64,000 nt of DNA from Saccharothrix sp. ST-888 (GTDB lineage: Bacteria > Actinomycetota > Actinomycetes > Streptomycetales > Streptomycetaceae). Positions 40,524 to 49,917 of the stretch are shown here, in pieces. The notes under the pieces are model-generated. The model made no database searches, was not told the DNA's origin, and saw nothing but the letters and a program-made list of their open reading frames with translations. The position numbers and the translations under genes were made by a program. Within the stretch, counting starts at the first letter, position 1. Each line of letters begins with the position of its first letter. Where the stretch lies: positions 46,449 to 110,448 of the forward strand of contig NZ_JYJF01000007.1 in the NCBI RefSeq assembly GCF_000955975.1, given 5' to 3'.

Positions 40524-43133
40524 ATGGCACAGGACCGCGAACAGCGCCCGGCCCCACCGCAGCCGGCCCCCGCAAAGGTGCCTGCTCCCACGGCGGCTGC
40601 TCCGCCGCAGCCGGGCAGGCTGGCCGGCGAACTGTCGGGCATCGGCGGCCTGCGGGACGAACTGCCGCTGGAGGGCGGTGTTCCGCTCACCGCCACCCCG
40701 GCCATCGCCGAGTACCTGGCCCGGACGGGCCCGGCGGGCGGCCGGGTGCCGGTGCGGCTCGGCAGCGTCGCCGCCGGGACGCTGCTGCTGCGGCAGACCG
40801 AGGCCGGGTTGGCCACCGGACCTGGCGACGGCTTCCAGCCGGTGCCGCTGCTGCACCCGCTCTTCCTCCCGCTGCGCGACCGGGGGATCGAACCGGTGCT
40901 CGCCGTCCGCACCACCGCCGCCGGTGCGCTGGAGGGCCATGCCGCCGCACTGGTCAAGGGCCGGCTGGTCGGCGGCCCGCGCGGGCTGATCGACCAGGTC
41001 GAGACCTACGGCCAGGCGCTCGGCTGGACCGGACTGAGCAGGCTGCGGCTGCCGGGGGTGGTCAACGAACTGCGCGGCCGGGTGCTGACGGTGCAGGCCA
41101 CCGGGATGCGCTTCGAGCTCGGCGGCTTCCTCAGCGCCACGGGCACCTTCGGCCTCGCCAACGAGACGGTGGCCTTCGACGCGACGGCGACCGGTACGGT
41201 CCCCGGCCTCGGCACGGTCACGGTGCCGATCACCCGGGGCCCGGACGGCGCGCTGACGGGCGAAGCCGTGGTGGACGTCGCCCTGCGGGGCTTCACCGGA
41301 CAGCTGGCGGCGGTCTTCGCCGGCGGCGTCGTCGATGTCCGGGGAAGCGTCGGGTACACCGGCGAGAAGCTCGGCGGTCGGCTGACCCTGGTCGCCACGG
41401 ACGCCGCCTCCGCCCGGGAGCTGACGGACGGCCTGGTAGCCGGGGCCGAACCCCCGGCTCCGACGGCCCCGGCGGCCCCGCGCCCCGGGCCGCGGGTGGT
41501 CGCGGGCTGGGGCACGGTCGACGTCCGGCTCGCCGACTGGCTGGGCGGTGCGGCCCTGGTCGTGGTGGACCACCTCGGCGATGTGACGGTGGTCGGGAAG
41601 ATCACCCCGCACCTGGAGAAACCGCTGTTCGAGGCGGAGCGGTGGGCCAAGGACCTGCCGAAGCTGGAGGTCCGTGCCCTCTACGGGATTCCGCTGGTCG
41701 GCAACGTCTTCGTCTTCGCGAACATCGGCCTCGGGGTCTTCGCCGGCCTCGGCCCGGGGACGTTGCAGCGAATGGAGCTGACCGGCACCTGGTCCACCAA
41801 GCCGGAGGTGCTGAAGAACTTCGCGCTCACCGGGACGCTCGACGTCCCGATCAGCGCCGGGGTCCGGTTGACCGCCCAGGGTGGGGCGGGTGTCGAACTG
41901 GTCGGGCACGACATCAAGTTCGGGGTCGGGATCGATGCGACCGCCGCGATCCGCGGCTATCTTCAGGCCACCCCGAGGATCGGCTACCGGGAGGTCGCCG
42001 ACCCCGGGGCGGGCAAGCACGGCGAGTTCTTCCTCGGCGGGCACCTGGAGCTGGCCGCCCGGCCCTCCCTCGCCCTCGGCGGCGAGCTCTTCGTCGATCT
42101 GGTCAGTCCCTGGTGGTCGCCCGCGCCGAGCAGGCGGTGGGACTGGCCGCTCGGGCAGCTGGAGTACCCGCTGCCCGGTGAGTTCGGGATCGGCGCCGAT
42201 CTCGCCGACTACGTCCTGGGGTCGGGGCGGCGTCCCGAGCTGACGTTCGGCGAAGTGGCCTTCAGCGCCGACAAGTTCATGGGGGACCTGCTGGGCAGGC
42301 AGGTGCCGCAGAAGTCGGGCGCCGACGAGGCCAGGCCGGGCGGCTGGCAGGACACCGCCGCCCCCGGGGCGCCCGCTCCGCAGGCGTCCGCTCCCAAGTC
42401 GCCCGCCCCCAAAGCCCCGGCCGCCAAGGCCGCGAAGCCCGCTCGGCCGGCCGGCCCCGCCGCCCCGCCGACGGCCGTCCGCGCCCCGCAGTCCGGGAAC
42501 GAGGCCGTCCCGAGCCCGGCCAAGCAGAACCGCTGGCTCGGCGGGCTCCAGGCGCTCGGCGGCCTCGCCGAACACTCGCACCAGGACCCGCTGGACACGG
42601 CCGGGATCCGGGACGCACTGGCCGGACTGCGCCGGACGTACGGATTCACCGAGCTGACGGCCGAACTCCAGGCGGGCGACTGGGTGATCGCGGCCGGGAT
42701 GAGCCCGAGGGTCAGGAACGTGGCCAGGGTCAGCGCCAGGACGGCGGCGACCGCCGCCGGGGGCCAGCCGCCCGACGTCGCGCCGCCCGGTCACGTCTAC
42801 CGCGGCGGGCTCTACAAGGACCTCAAGGACCCGGTCACCAGGAACAACGTGCCGGGGACGGAGATCAACCACATCCCGCCCAACTCCGTGGTCCACCTGG
42901 ACACCAACGGCCCGGCGATCCAGATGGACCGGCGGGACCACAAGGAGACCGCCAGCTGGGGCAGTTGGGCGACCTCCAAGGAGCACCGGACGGACCAGCG
43001 GAACCTGATCGGCAGGGGGAGGTACCACGGTGCGATCCAGAAGGACATCGACGACATCAGGTCGAAGTTCGGCGCCAAGTACAACCGGGCCGTCCGGGAG
43101 ATGCTCAACGTCATGCCGGCGGGCTGGTGGTGA
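40524..43133 (+). CDS. Large CIS-encoded protein with C-terminal nuclease-like toxin domain
   Basis: An 869-aa three-part protein (ATG 40524, after GGGGGAG). Residues about 60-600 are beta-rich, with 'GIPLVGNVFVFANIGLGVFAGLGP' and 'AARPSLALGGELFVDLVSPWW', a scaffold seen in large eCIS-associated proteins. Residues 609-656 are an Ala/Pro/Lys linker. From about 740 comes a compact domain with 'EINHIPPNSVVH' (His783), 'DRRDHKETASWGSW' (Asp805-His806) and 'DIDDIRSKFGAKYNRAVREM', as in polymorphic-toxin nucleases of HNH/EndoVII type. A DUF4157 protease motif (HExxH) is absent. No recognisable immunity gene follows; the next gene is gp25. It is the best candidate effector of this system. Confidence 0.8.
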   Translation: MAQDREQRPAPPQPAPAKVPAPTAAAPPQPGRLAGELSGIGGLRDELPLEGGVPLTATPAIAEYLARTGPAGGRVPVRLGSVAAGTLLLRQTEAGLATGPGDGFQPVPLLHPLFLPLRDRGIEPVLAVRTTAAGALEGHAAALVKGRLVGGPRGLIDQVETYGQALGWTGLSRLRLPGVVNELRGRVLTVQATGMRFELGGFLSATGTFGLANETVAFDATATGTVPGLGTVTVPITRGPDGALTGEAVVDVALRGFTGQLAAVFAGGVVDVRGSVGYTGEKLGGRLTLVATDAASARELTDGLVAGAEPPAPTAPAAPRPGPRVVAGWGTVDVRLADWLGGAALVVVDHLGDVTVVGKITPHLEKPLFEAERWAKDLPKLEVRALYGIPLVGNVFVFANIGLGVFAGLGPGTLQRMELTGTWSTKPEVLKNFALTGTLDVPISAGVRLTAQGGAGVELVGHDIKFGVGIDATAAIRGYLQATPRIGYREVADPGAGKHGEFFLGGHLELAARPSLALGGELFVDLVSPWWSPAPSRRWDWPLGQLEYPLPGEFGIGADLADYVLGSGRRPELTFGEVAFSADKFMGDLLGRQVPQKSGADEARPGGWQDTAAPGAPAPQASAPKSPAPKAPAAKAAKPARPAGPAAPPTAVRAPQSGNEAVPSPAKQNRWLGGLQALGGLAEHSHQDPLDTAGIRDALAGLRRTYGFTELTAELQAGDWVIAAGMSPRVRNVARVSARTAATAAGGQPPDVAPPGHVYRGGLYKDLKDPVTRNNVPGTEINHIPPNSVVHLDTNGPAIQMDRRDHKETASWGSWATSKEHRTDQRNLIGRGRYHGAIQKDIDDIRSKFGAKYNRAVREMLNVMPAGWW

Positions 43134-43239
43134 CGGCCCGGCCCGCCGTCAGGCGGAAGCCCGCGCCGCGGCATCTCCCGCCGGGGCCGCCCGCGCGGGG
43201 CGAAACGCTCCGGTGACGGTTGCCGCCCATCATCGAGGC

Positions 43240-43683
43240 ATGGCAGCAGCATCCGACCTCTCGACCACAGTCCCGGCGGCCCCGGCGGCGGCAGCCTCTA
43301 CCACCCCGGCCGACGCCTGGCTCGGCACCGGAGTCCGCTTCCCGCTCCGGCCGCAGGGCGGCCTGGCCTGGGCCAGCGGGATGGCGCTGGTGCGGCAGTC
43401 GATCGAGACGATCCTGGACACCGAACCCGGGGAGCGCGTGATGCGGCCCGACTTCGGCTGCGGGCTGCGGAGCTACCTGATGGCCCCGAACAACGCCGCC
43501 ACCCGTGCCGCGCTGAGCGAGCGGATCGCCGACGCGCTGGCCCGCTGGGAGCCCCGGATCCGGGTCACCGAGGTCGCCGTCACGGCGGCCGAGGAGCCCA
43601 CGATGGTGTGGATCGACATCACCTACGTCCGGCTGGTCGACCTGCGCCCCGACAACCTCGTCTACCCCTTCTACCTGCGGTGA
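43240..43683 (+). CDS. Baseplate wedge protein (gp25 / GPW)
   Basis: A 147-aa GPW/gp25 protein. After a Thr/Ala-rich N-terminus, the family block is 'GVRFPLRPQGGLAWASGMALVRQSIETILDTEPGERVMRPDFGCGLRSYLM', followed by 'RIADALARWEPRIRVTEVAV' and 'MVWIDITYVRLVDLRPDNLVYPFYLR'. The E-P-G-E-R-x-x-R-P-x-x-G motif is intact. It forms the core of the wedge that holds the sheath start ring. ATG 43240 is chosen; the preceding 106 bp to the toxin gene contain nothing else. Confidence 0.95.
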   Translation: MAAASDLSTTVPAAPAAAASTTPADAWLGTGVRFPLRPQGGLAWASGMALVRQSIETILDTEPGERVMRPDFGCGLRSYLMAPNNAATRAALSERIADALARWEPRIRVTEVAVTAAEEPTMVWIDITYVRLVDLRPDNLVYPFYLR

Positions 43684-43701
43684 CGGGCGGGTGACGACGC
43701 G

Positions 43702-45924
43702 ATGGCGCTGATCGGCCCGATCCTCGACGACCGCACCTTCGAGCAGCTCAGGGACGAGCTGGTCAGGCGCATCCCGGTCTACGCCCCCGAGTGGACCGAC
43801 CACAACGCCGGCGACCCCGGCGTCGTCCTGCTGGAACTCTTCGCCCACCTCGGCGAGTCGCTGCTGTTCCGCTTCAACCAGATACCCGACGCGACCAAGG
43901 TCGCCTTCCTGCGCCTGCTCGGAGTCCGGCCACGGCCCGCCCAGTGCGCGCGCACCCTGCTCGTCCTCGACACCGAACTGCCGCAGGGCGTCCAGGTGTT
44001 GCGCGGCACCGAGGCCCGCGGGGGCGCGCTGGCCTTCGAGACCGAGGACGAGGTGGTCGCCTGGCCGCTGGAGACGTACGCGGTCGGCAAGACCGCCGCA
44101 CCCGCCCTCGCCGACGACCCGGCACGGGCCGCCACCGAGCGGCGCCGCCGGCAGGACGCGGTGGCCGCGCTGCCCGCCGAGGAGCAGTGCAGGGCGCAGC
44201 GGGCGGGCGGCGCCTCCTTCTACGTCACCACCGCCGTCCCGACCGACCCGTCGGCCGCCGGCCAGGCACCGCTGGACGTCAGCGCCACCGTCGACCGCTG
44301 CCTCTGGATCCCGCTGCTCGCCAAGAGCGCCACCGATCCGGCCCTGCTGCGCAACCGCGCCCTCTTCGTCGGCGTCGCCCTGGACGAGCAACTGCCGCGC
44401 CCCTTCGACCTGGTGGCCCGCAACCCCGCCGACCCGACCAGGCTGCGGGGGGGCGAGCTGACCGCAGATCCGCCCGCCTTCCTCTGGGAGCTGTGGAACG
44501 GCCCGGCCGCTCCCGGCCCGGCCCCCTTCACCCCGCTCGCCGTGCTCGCCGACACCACCCGGGGCCTGACCACCACCGGTGTGGTCACCGTCCAGCTGCC
44601 CGAGGCGTTCCCGGTCCACCCGAGAGCCCCGCACAGCGGCGGCGACCTGCTCAGCCCGCCGCCGCTGGACGACGACCGGCTCGCCGCCCGCGTCATCGGC
44701 TGGCTGCGGGTGCGCCGCCCGGCGACCGAGAGCGACGCGATCCACCGGATCGGCTGGGTCGGGCTGAACGCGGTCGGCGCCGTCCAGGCCCGGACGGCCA
44801 CCCCCGAGCTGCTCGGCACGGGCACCGGCGACGCCGGCCAGACCTTCCGGCTGACCCGGCACCCGGTGCTGGCGGGCACCGTCCGGCTGGAGGTCGAGGA
44901 GGCCGACGGCTGGCAGAGCTGGCTGGAGGTCGAGAGCTTCGCCGACGGCGGCCCGCTGGACCGGTCCTACACCGTCGACGCCGACGCGGGCCTGGTCGCC
45001 TTCGGCACCCGCACCAGGCTGCCGCAGATCGGCGAACGGATCAGGGTCCTCTCCTACCGCTACGGCGGTGGCGCCACGGGGAACGTCCCGGCCGGGGCGA
45101 TCACCTCACTGACCGGTGTCGCCGGGGCCAAGGTCCGCAATCTGCTGCCCGCCACCGGCGGCGCCGACCCGGCCCCGCTGGCCGACGCGCTCGACGCGCT
45201 CCCCGCCGAGGTGCACCGCCGCGACCGAGCCGTCACCGCTGACGACTTCCGCGCCCTCGCGCTCGAAGTCCCCGGCGTACGGCGGGCCGAGGCCCTGCCG
45301 CTGCTGCACCCCGACACCCCGGCCCAGCCGGCCGCCGGAGTGGTCAGCGTGCTGGTCTTCCCGACCGAGGACCTGCGCGACCCGGGCGCACCCCTGCCCG
45401 ACCTCGCCCTGCTGCGCCGGGTCGCGGCCTACCTCGACCCACGGCGGCTGGTCACCACCGAGCTGTACGTCATCCCGCCGACCTACCGGGAGATCGCGGT
45501 CTCGGTGGGCGTCAAGGTGCGGGACGGCTTCCAGGTGGACGCGGTGCGGAGGTGGGTCGAACTGATCCTGCGCCAGTACCTGGCGCCGCTGCCGCCGTAC
45601 GGGCCGGACGGTGCCGGCTGGCCGCTCGGGCGGGCGGTGCGGCGGGCCGAGCTGGAGGCGGTCGCGGTGCAGGTCGACGGGGTCGAGTACATCGAGGACG
45701 AGCTGCGGCTCGCCTGGCGGCCGGGGTCCGGTGCCTCAGCCGGTGCGGCGGCCGGTGACTGGGTGCTCGCCCCGCTGGTGCCGATGCGGCCGTGGGAGGT
45801 GCCCGGGCTGGCCGGGATCACCGTCGTCACCGGCTCCCCACTGCCGCCCGGCACCGGTTACCCCGCGACACCGCTGCCCGGCGGTGACCCGGTCCTGGTC
45901 CCGCTCCCACCGGAGGTCTGCTGA
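43702..45924 (+). CDS. Baseplate J-like protein (gp6-type wedge)
   Basis: A 740-aa large baseplate assembly protein, 18 bp after the gp25 stop. The start 'RTFEQLRDELVRRIPVYAPEWTDHNAGDPGVVLLELFAHLGESLLFRFNQIPD' is the usual block for eCIS baseplate J. The C-terminal gpJ domain has 'GGATGNVPAGAITSLTGVAGAKVRNLLPATGG', 'RRDRAVTADDFRALALEVPGVRRAEALPLL' and 'YVIPPTYREIAVSVGVKVRDGFQVDAVRRWVELILRQYLAPLPPYGPDGAGWPLGR'. It builds the baseplate ring linking gp25 to tail protein I. Overlaps the next gene (TGATG at 45922-45926). Confidence 0.95.
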   Translation: MALIGPILDDRTFEQLRDELVRRIPVYAPEWTDHNAGDPGVVLLELFAHLGESLLFRFNQIPDATKVAFLRLLGVRPRPAQCARTLLVLDTELPQGVQVLRGTEARGGALAFETEDEVVAWPLETYAVGKTAAPALADDPARAATERRRRQDAVAALPAEEQCRAQRAGGASFYVTTAVPTDPSAAGQAPLDVSATVDRCLWIPLLAKSATDPALLRNRALFVGVALDEQLPRPFDLVARNPADPTRLRGGELTADPPAFLWELWNGPAAPGPAPFTPLAVLADTTRGLTTTGVVTVQLPEAFPVHPRAPHSGGDLLSPPPLDDDRLAARVIGWLRVRRPATESDAIHRIGWVGLNAVGAVQARTATPELLGTGTGDAGQTFRLTRHPVLAGTVRLEVEEADGWQSWLEVESFADGGPLDRSYTVDADAGLVAFGTRTRLPQIGERIRVLSYRYGGGATGNVPAGAITSLTGVAGAKVRNLLPATGGADPAPLADALDALPAEVHRRDRAVTADDFRALALEVPGVRRAEALPLLHPDTPAQPAAGVVSVLVFPTEDLRDPGAPLPDLALLRRVAAYLDPRRLVTTELYVIPPTYREIAVSVGVKVRDGFQVDAVRRWVELILRQYLAPLPPYGPDGAGWPLGRAVRRAELEAVAVQVDGVEYIEDELRLAWRPGSGASAGAAAGDWVLAPLVPMRPWEVPGLAGITVVTGSPLPPGTGYPATPLPGGDPVLVPLPPEVC

Positions 45925-48110
45925 TGGACGGCGACCGGGCGATCAGCATCCTGGCCGACCCGGACCAGTGGGCCCGGTGCAGCCACAACGCCACGGCGCT
46001 GCTGGCGGAGGGCGGCGTCGGGCTGGTCTGGGACATCCTCGACCCGGCGGCGGCCGCGACCCCGGTCCGCGCTTCCGGTGACGGTCCTGCCGGGCTGGCG
46101 TTCGACCGGTGGGGCCGGGCGTACCGGTCGCGGCCCACCGGCGGGCGGGTCGAGGTACTGGACGTCGCCACGCAGCCCTGCGGTGCTGCCGCGCAGCCCG
46201 GTGACCCTGCCGCGCGGTCCCGGGGTGCCGCTTCGCACCACCCCGGTGCGCTGCGCACTCCGCGCGGGCTCGCCATCGACGGTGCACAGCGCCTGTACAT
46301 CGCCGAGTCCTGTGGTGGCGCCGTCCACGTGGTGGACCTGTGGGCCGGGCGGCTGCTGCGCCGGGTGCCGGTCCGCTCGGCCGCCCACCGGGCACGCAGG
46401 CCGCTCGACGCGGCCGCCGTCTGCGGTGGAGCCGTCGTGCTGCTCGCCGACCCGCCCGGGCTGGTCCTGCTCCAGGGGCGGCGCGGCCCGCTGAAGGGGC
46501 CCGCCGTGGTCCGGCCGCCCGGCGCCGAGGGCCTCCTGCCGCTCAGGGTGGCCGCCTCGGGAAGCCGGGTCCACCTGCTCTGGTCGGCGCCCGGCAGCCC
46601 GCGCGCCGTGCTCGCGCGCGCCGACGGCAGCGGGGTGGTGGCGGTGGCGGCGGCGAGCGACCTCGACCTCACGGCCGACGGCACCCTGGTCGTCGCGTGC
46701 GGTCCGGGCCGGCCGTTCCGGCGCTTCGGCCCCGACGGGGCGTCCTGGACGGAGACCGAGCCGCTCCACGCACCCGGCCACGACGGCGGCGCCCTGGCCG
46801 TCGCCCCCGACGGCCGGATCGCCTTCACCACCGCCGACGGCCTCGGCTGGACGGCCGGTTCGGCCACCCGCTACACCCAGCAGGGCAGCGTCGTCAGCTA
46901 CCGCCTGGACTCCGGCAGTTACCGCACCCGCTGGGGCCGGCTGTTCGTGGACGCCTGCATCCCGCCGGGCACGGACGTCCGGGTGAGCTTCCTGAGCAGC
47001 GACGAGGACGAGGTCCCCGACCCGCTGCCCCGGACTCCCGCCGGGCGCGGGCAGCGCGCGATCCGGCACCCCGAGCTGACCCCGCCGCTGCCCTCACTCG
47101 CCCGGCTCGCCCGACTGCCCGATCCCGCAGCGCTGTTCCGCCGCCCGACCGGCCGCGAATGGCCCTGGGCGCAGATCGCCCCCGACGACGACTACGAGAC
47201 GTACGAGGCGCCGGTGACCGCCCCGCCCGGCCGCTATCTGTGGATCGTCCTCACACTCGGCGGCACCGCCCGGCTGACCCCCCGGGTCCGCGCGCTGCGC
47301 GTAGAGCACCCGGGCCACCGCCTCGCCGCCCAACTGCCAGGTTCGTGGAGCCGGGACGAGGCCGACGCGGACTTCCTGCAACGCTTCCTCGCCCCGGCCG
47401 AGGGCATCCTGCACGAACTGGACGGCCGGGCCGCCCTGCGTACCCTGCTGCTCGACCCGACCGCCACCCCGCAGGAGGCGCTGGGCTGGCTGGCGGGCCT
47501 GGTCGGGGTGGTGCTCGACCGCCGGTGGACGGTGGAGGCCCGGCGCGCGCTGGTGGCCCAGGCGTACGACCTGTTCCGGATCCGGGGCACCCTGTCCTGC
47601 CTGGAACGGATCCTGCGGATCTATCTGCCGGTCCCGGTCGGCATCGTGGAGAACTGGCGCCTGCGCGGCCTCGGCGGCGCCGTCCTGGGCACCGCGCCGG
47701 GCGGGCCGCCGGCCCCCGCGATCGGCGGCGCGGCCGTATCGGCCGGGGCGCTCGGCCACTTCACGGTGGGCGGCCAACTCCCCGGCAAGGACGGCTACTC
47801 GGCCGCCGCCCACCGCTTCACCGTCCTGATCGCCGCCCCGCTCGACGGCGACCGGCTCGACGTGGTCCGCAGCATCGTGGCGACCCACCGACCGGCCCAC
47901 ACCCTGGTGGACATCTGCCCGCTGGGCTCCGGCATGCGGATCGGCCGCAGCCTTCACCTCGACCTGACCTCGGTGGTCGGCCCCGGCGCGGCCTGGGGCC
48001 CGGCCGTGCTCGGGCACGTCCTGGTCGGCGGCGACGGCGTGGTGGGTGTGCCGTCGGCGGCGGCCAGGGTGGGCGACACCTCGATCGCGGGGGCGGTGAG
48101 GGTCGGATGA
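45924..48110 (+). CDS. Phage tail protein I-like baseplate protein with N-terminal propeller-like region
   Basis: 728 aa. Residues 1-330 look like repeated NHL/propeller blades ('GPAGLAFDRWGRAYRSRPTGGRVEVLDVAT', 'LRTPRGLAIDGAQRLYIAESCGGAVHVVDL', 'ALAVAPDGRIAFTTADG'). The C-terminal half is the tail-protein-I module, 'ADFLQRFLAPAEGILHELDGRAALRTLLLDPTATPQEALGWLAGLVGVVLDRRWTVEARRALVAQAYDLFRIRGTLSCLERILRIYL'. It corresponds to Afp12/gp7-like wedge parts. The propeller could mediate contacts outside the baseplate. Its last codons lie inside a 26-bp repeat shared with the region before the next gene. Confidence 0.88.
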   Translation: MDGDRAISILADPDQWARCSHNATALLAEGGVGLVWDILDPAAAATPVRASGDGPAGLAFDRWGRAYRSRPTGGRVEVLDVATQPCGAAAQPGDPAARSRGAASHHPGALRTPRGLAIDGAQRLYIAESCGGAVHVVDLWAGRLLRRVPVRSAAHRARRPLDAAAVCGGAVVLLADPPGLVLLQGRRGPLKGPAVVRPPGAEGLLPLRVAASGSRVHLLWSAPGSPRAVLARADGSGVVAVAAASDLDLTADGTLVVACGPGRPFRRFGPDGASWTETEPLHAPGHDGGALAVAPDGRIAFTTADGLGWTAGSATRYTQQGSVVSYRLDSGSYRTRWGRLFVDACIPPGTDVRVSFLSSDEDEVPDPLPRTPAGRGQRAIRHPELTPPLPSLARLARLPDPAALFRRPTGREWPWAQIAPDDDYETYEAPVTAPPGRYLWIVLTLGGTARLTPRVRALRVEHPGHRLAAQLPGSWSRDEADADFLQRFLAPAEGILHELDGRAALRTLLLDPTATPQEALGWLAGLVGVVLDRRWTVEARRALVAQAYDLFRIRGTLSCLERILRIYLPVPVGIVENWRLRGLGGAVLGTAPGGPPAPAIGGAAVSAGALGHFTVGGQLPGKDGYSAAAHRFTVLIAAPLDGDRLDVVRSIVATHRPAHTLVDICPLGSGMRIGRSLHLDLTSVVGPGAAWGPAVLGHVLVGGDGVVGVPSAAARVGDTSIAGAVRVG

Positions 48111-48287
48111 GCGGGCGGGCCGGTTCTGCGCGGTGGGCCGCACACGGGAGGTGCGGTCGGGCTGGTTCTTCCGGACTGGCTGCTGTGGCTGCCGTCCGGT
48201 GCGGCGCGGGGTTCGGCGGGTGTGGGGCATTGGGTGTGCACGCGATGGCCGTCGGCGCAGGCGCGGGGGCGGTGAGGGTCGGATGAG
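48086..48287. repeat. 26-bp direct repeat bounding a 176-bp duplication/insertion
   Basis: An identical 26-bp sequence lies at 48086-48111 and 48262-48287, a 176-bp period. Each copy ends in GGATGAG and so contains an ATGA stop/start overlap. The first copy spans the tail protein I stop; the second spans the tape-measure start at 48283. The simplest ancestral state is one overlap directly joining the two genes, later split by a 176-bp insertion with target-like duplication. Confidence 0.8.
48107..48286 (+). CDS. Possible 59-aa ORF inside the 176-bp insertion
   Basis: ATG 48107 in the tail protein I stop opens a 59-codon frame that ends at 48286, overlapping the tape-measure start. Its last residues (AGAVRVG) are the same as those of the upstream gene because of the repeat. 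It is Gly/Ala/Cys-rich with no known domain. Translation is plausible from the coupled junctions, but the protein may be an incidental product of the insertion. Confidence 0.3.
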   Translation: MSGRAGSARWAAHGRCGRAGSSGLAAVAAVRCGAGFGGCGALGVHAMAVGAGAGAVRVG

Positions 48288-49917
48288 TACGTCCACCGGC
48301 GCCGCCGCTGCTTCCGCCACTGCCGTGAGCATCGAGCGGCTCACGACGACGCTCCATCCCGGTGCCGCCGAGGCGCTCTCCGCGAGCAGGCTCGACGGCC
48401 CGCTGCGGCACCTGGTCGGCGGATGCCTGGCGCAGGCGCTGGACGCCCTGCGGCTGCCGCCGGGCCGGTGGTGCGTCCGGAGGATCGACGTGACCGTCCC
48501 CCTCGACCCCGGCCGGACCGACGCCGCACTCGCGTCCAGCTGGTCCGAGGTGCTCGCCGCCGCGATCGAGCGGGCCGTCCGGGACGGCTCGGGTGAGGTC
48601 GTCCACTACCGCCACGAGATCGACCTGCTGGCCGAGTTCGTCGCCGGGTCGGCCGCCGGCCGCACCGAACGCAGCTGGGCCTGGCGGCAGGCCGCCGTGC
48701 TGCGCCCCGGCGACCCGTCGCCCTCCACCGCGCCGGGCGCGGCGATCCTCACCGCTCTCACGCGCAGCCCGCAGCACGCGGCAGCCGTCCTGCTGCGGGC
48801 GGCGGCGGAGTGCGGACTGCCCGCGCTGGACCGGGCGCTCGGCCGGGACGGCTGGCAGCGGGCGGCCGCCCTGGTGGCGCTGGCGTCCTGGTCCGAGCCC
48901 GCGCGGCCCGGAAGCGGCCACAACCACGGTCCCGGTCCCGGGAGCAGCCCCGGCCACAGGACCGGCCACGGCGAGGCTGCCGCCGAGGTGCAACAGGCCC
49001 TGGCCCGGCGTCTGGTGAACGGTTCGAGGCTGGCCGAGCTGGTGCGCCGTTCGCGGCTGCGCCCCGAGCCTGGGACTCTGGCGGCGTGGGCCGTACTGGT
49101 CGTGGCCGAGACGGACCCGGCCTCACTGCACCGGCGCCCGCACCCGGCTCTCCCCGCCGTGCTCGCAGGAGAGTTGACCGCCCGGCCAGGTCGTCCTGCG
49201 TGGCGCGCACCCCGGGCCCCGGAACAGCGCGTACCGGACGACCTCCCCGAAACCGAACTGACGCAAGGTCATATCCCCTCGCACATAACCAGATCCACCA
49301 CCGAGGAGGCACCGCCCGCCCCCGCCCCGTCAGCCGTACCAGCACCGGCGCCGGCGGATCCCGGCCCGCCCGGCGAGACCGACGGCGGGGTGCCCACCTC
49401 CTGGGCCGGACTGCTCTTCCTGCTGGCCACGGCGGCCGAAGCCGGCCTGCCGGACAGGATCCTGGACGAACCCGCGCTGGCCGCCCGCCCGCTGCGCTGG
49501 GCCCTGCACTCGGTCGGCCGCGCGCTGCTGCCGGCGGTGGCGGCGGACGACGCCGCGCTGCTCGCCCTGGCCGGGCTGGACGCCGCCCGGGCGGGCGGGC
49601 TGCTCGACTCGGCTCCGGCGACGCCGGACGAGCGCCGGTGCGTCGAGGCGCTCGCCCGGGACTGGGCGGCGGTGACCGCCGCCCGCCTGCACCCGGACCG
49701 GGGCTCGGCGGGCATGGACTCGGCGGAGCCGGAAGACCCGGCGGAAGTGATCGTCCGACTCGCTCGCAGGGAGGGGCTGGTGTCCGTGGAGCCGGGCTGG
49801 TTGGAGCTGCGTCTGCCGGTCTCCGGGGTCGCTGTCGAGGTCCGTCGTGCCGGGCTCGATCTCGATCCGGGGTGGGTTCCGTGGCTCGGAGTGGTGGTGC
49901 GGTATGTCTATGCCTGA
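48283..49917 (+). CDS. CIS tape measure protein
   Basis: 544 aa. The start 'VSIERLTTTLHPGAAEALSASRLDGPLRHLVGGCLAQALDALRLPPGRWCVRRIDVTVPLDP' and following helices match the contractile injection system tape-measure family (CIS_TMP, PF19268). The second half repeats the pattern, with 'TSWAGLLFLLATAAEAGLPDRILDEPALAARPLRWALHSVGRALL'. A variable linker rich in His/Gly/Pro lies between. The protein runs along the tube lumen during assembly and fixes particle length; relatives in streptomycetes have been linked to effector activity. The ATPase gene begins inside its 3' end (49904). Confidence 0.82.
   Translation: MSTSTGAAAASATAVSIERLTTTLHPGAAEALSASRLDGPLRHLVGGCLAQALDALRLPPGRWCVRRIDVTVPLDPGRTDAALASSWSEVLAAAIERAVRDGSGEVVHYRHEIDLLAEFVAGSAAGRTERSWAWRQAAVLRPGDPSPSTAPGAAILTALTRSPQHAAAVLLRAAAECGLPALDRALGRDGWQRAAALVALASWSEPARPGSGHNHGPGPGSSPGHRTGHGEAAAEVQQALARRLVNGSRLAELVRRSRLRPEPGTLAAWAVLVVAETDPASLHRRPHPALPAVLAGELTARPGRPAWRAPRAPEQRVPDDLPETELTQGHIPSHITRSTTEEAPPAPAPSAVPAPAPADPGPPGETDGGVPTSWAGLLFLLATAAEAGLPDRILDEPALAARPLRWALHSVGRALLPAVAADDAALLALAGLDAARAGGLLDSAPATPDERRCVEALARDWAAVTAARLHPDRGSAGMDSAEPEDPAEVIVRLARREGLVSVEPGWLELRLPVSGVAVEVRRAGLDLDPGWVPWLGVVVRYVYA

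Noticed and set aside
48086..48287. The 26-bp repeat pair as a CRISPR or phage attachment site
   Set aside because: There are only two copies with no further repeats or integrase. Each copy holds the coding junction of the flanking genes, which fits a local duplication.
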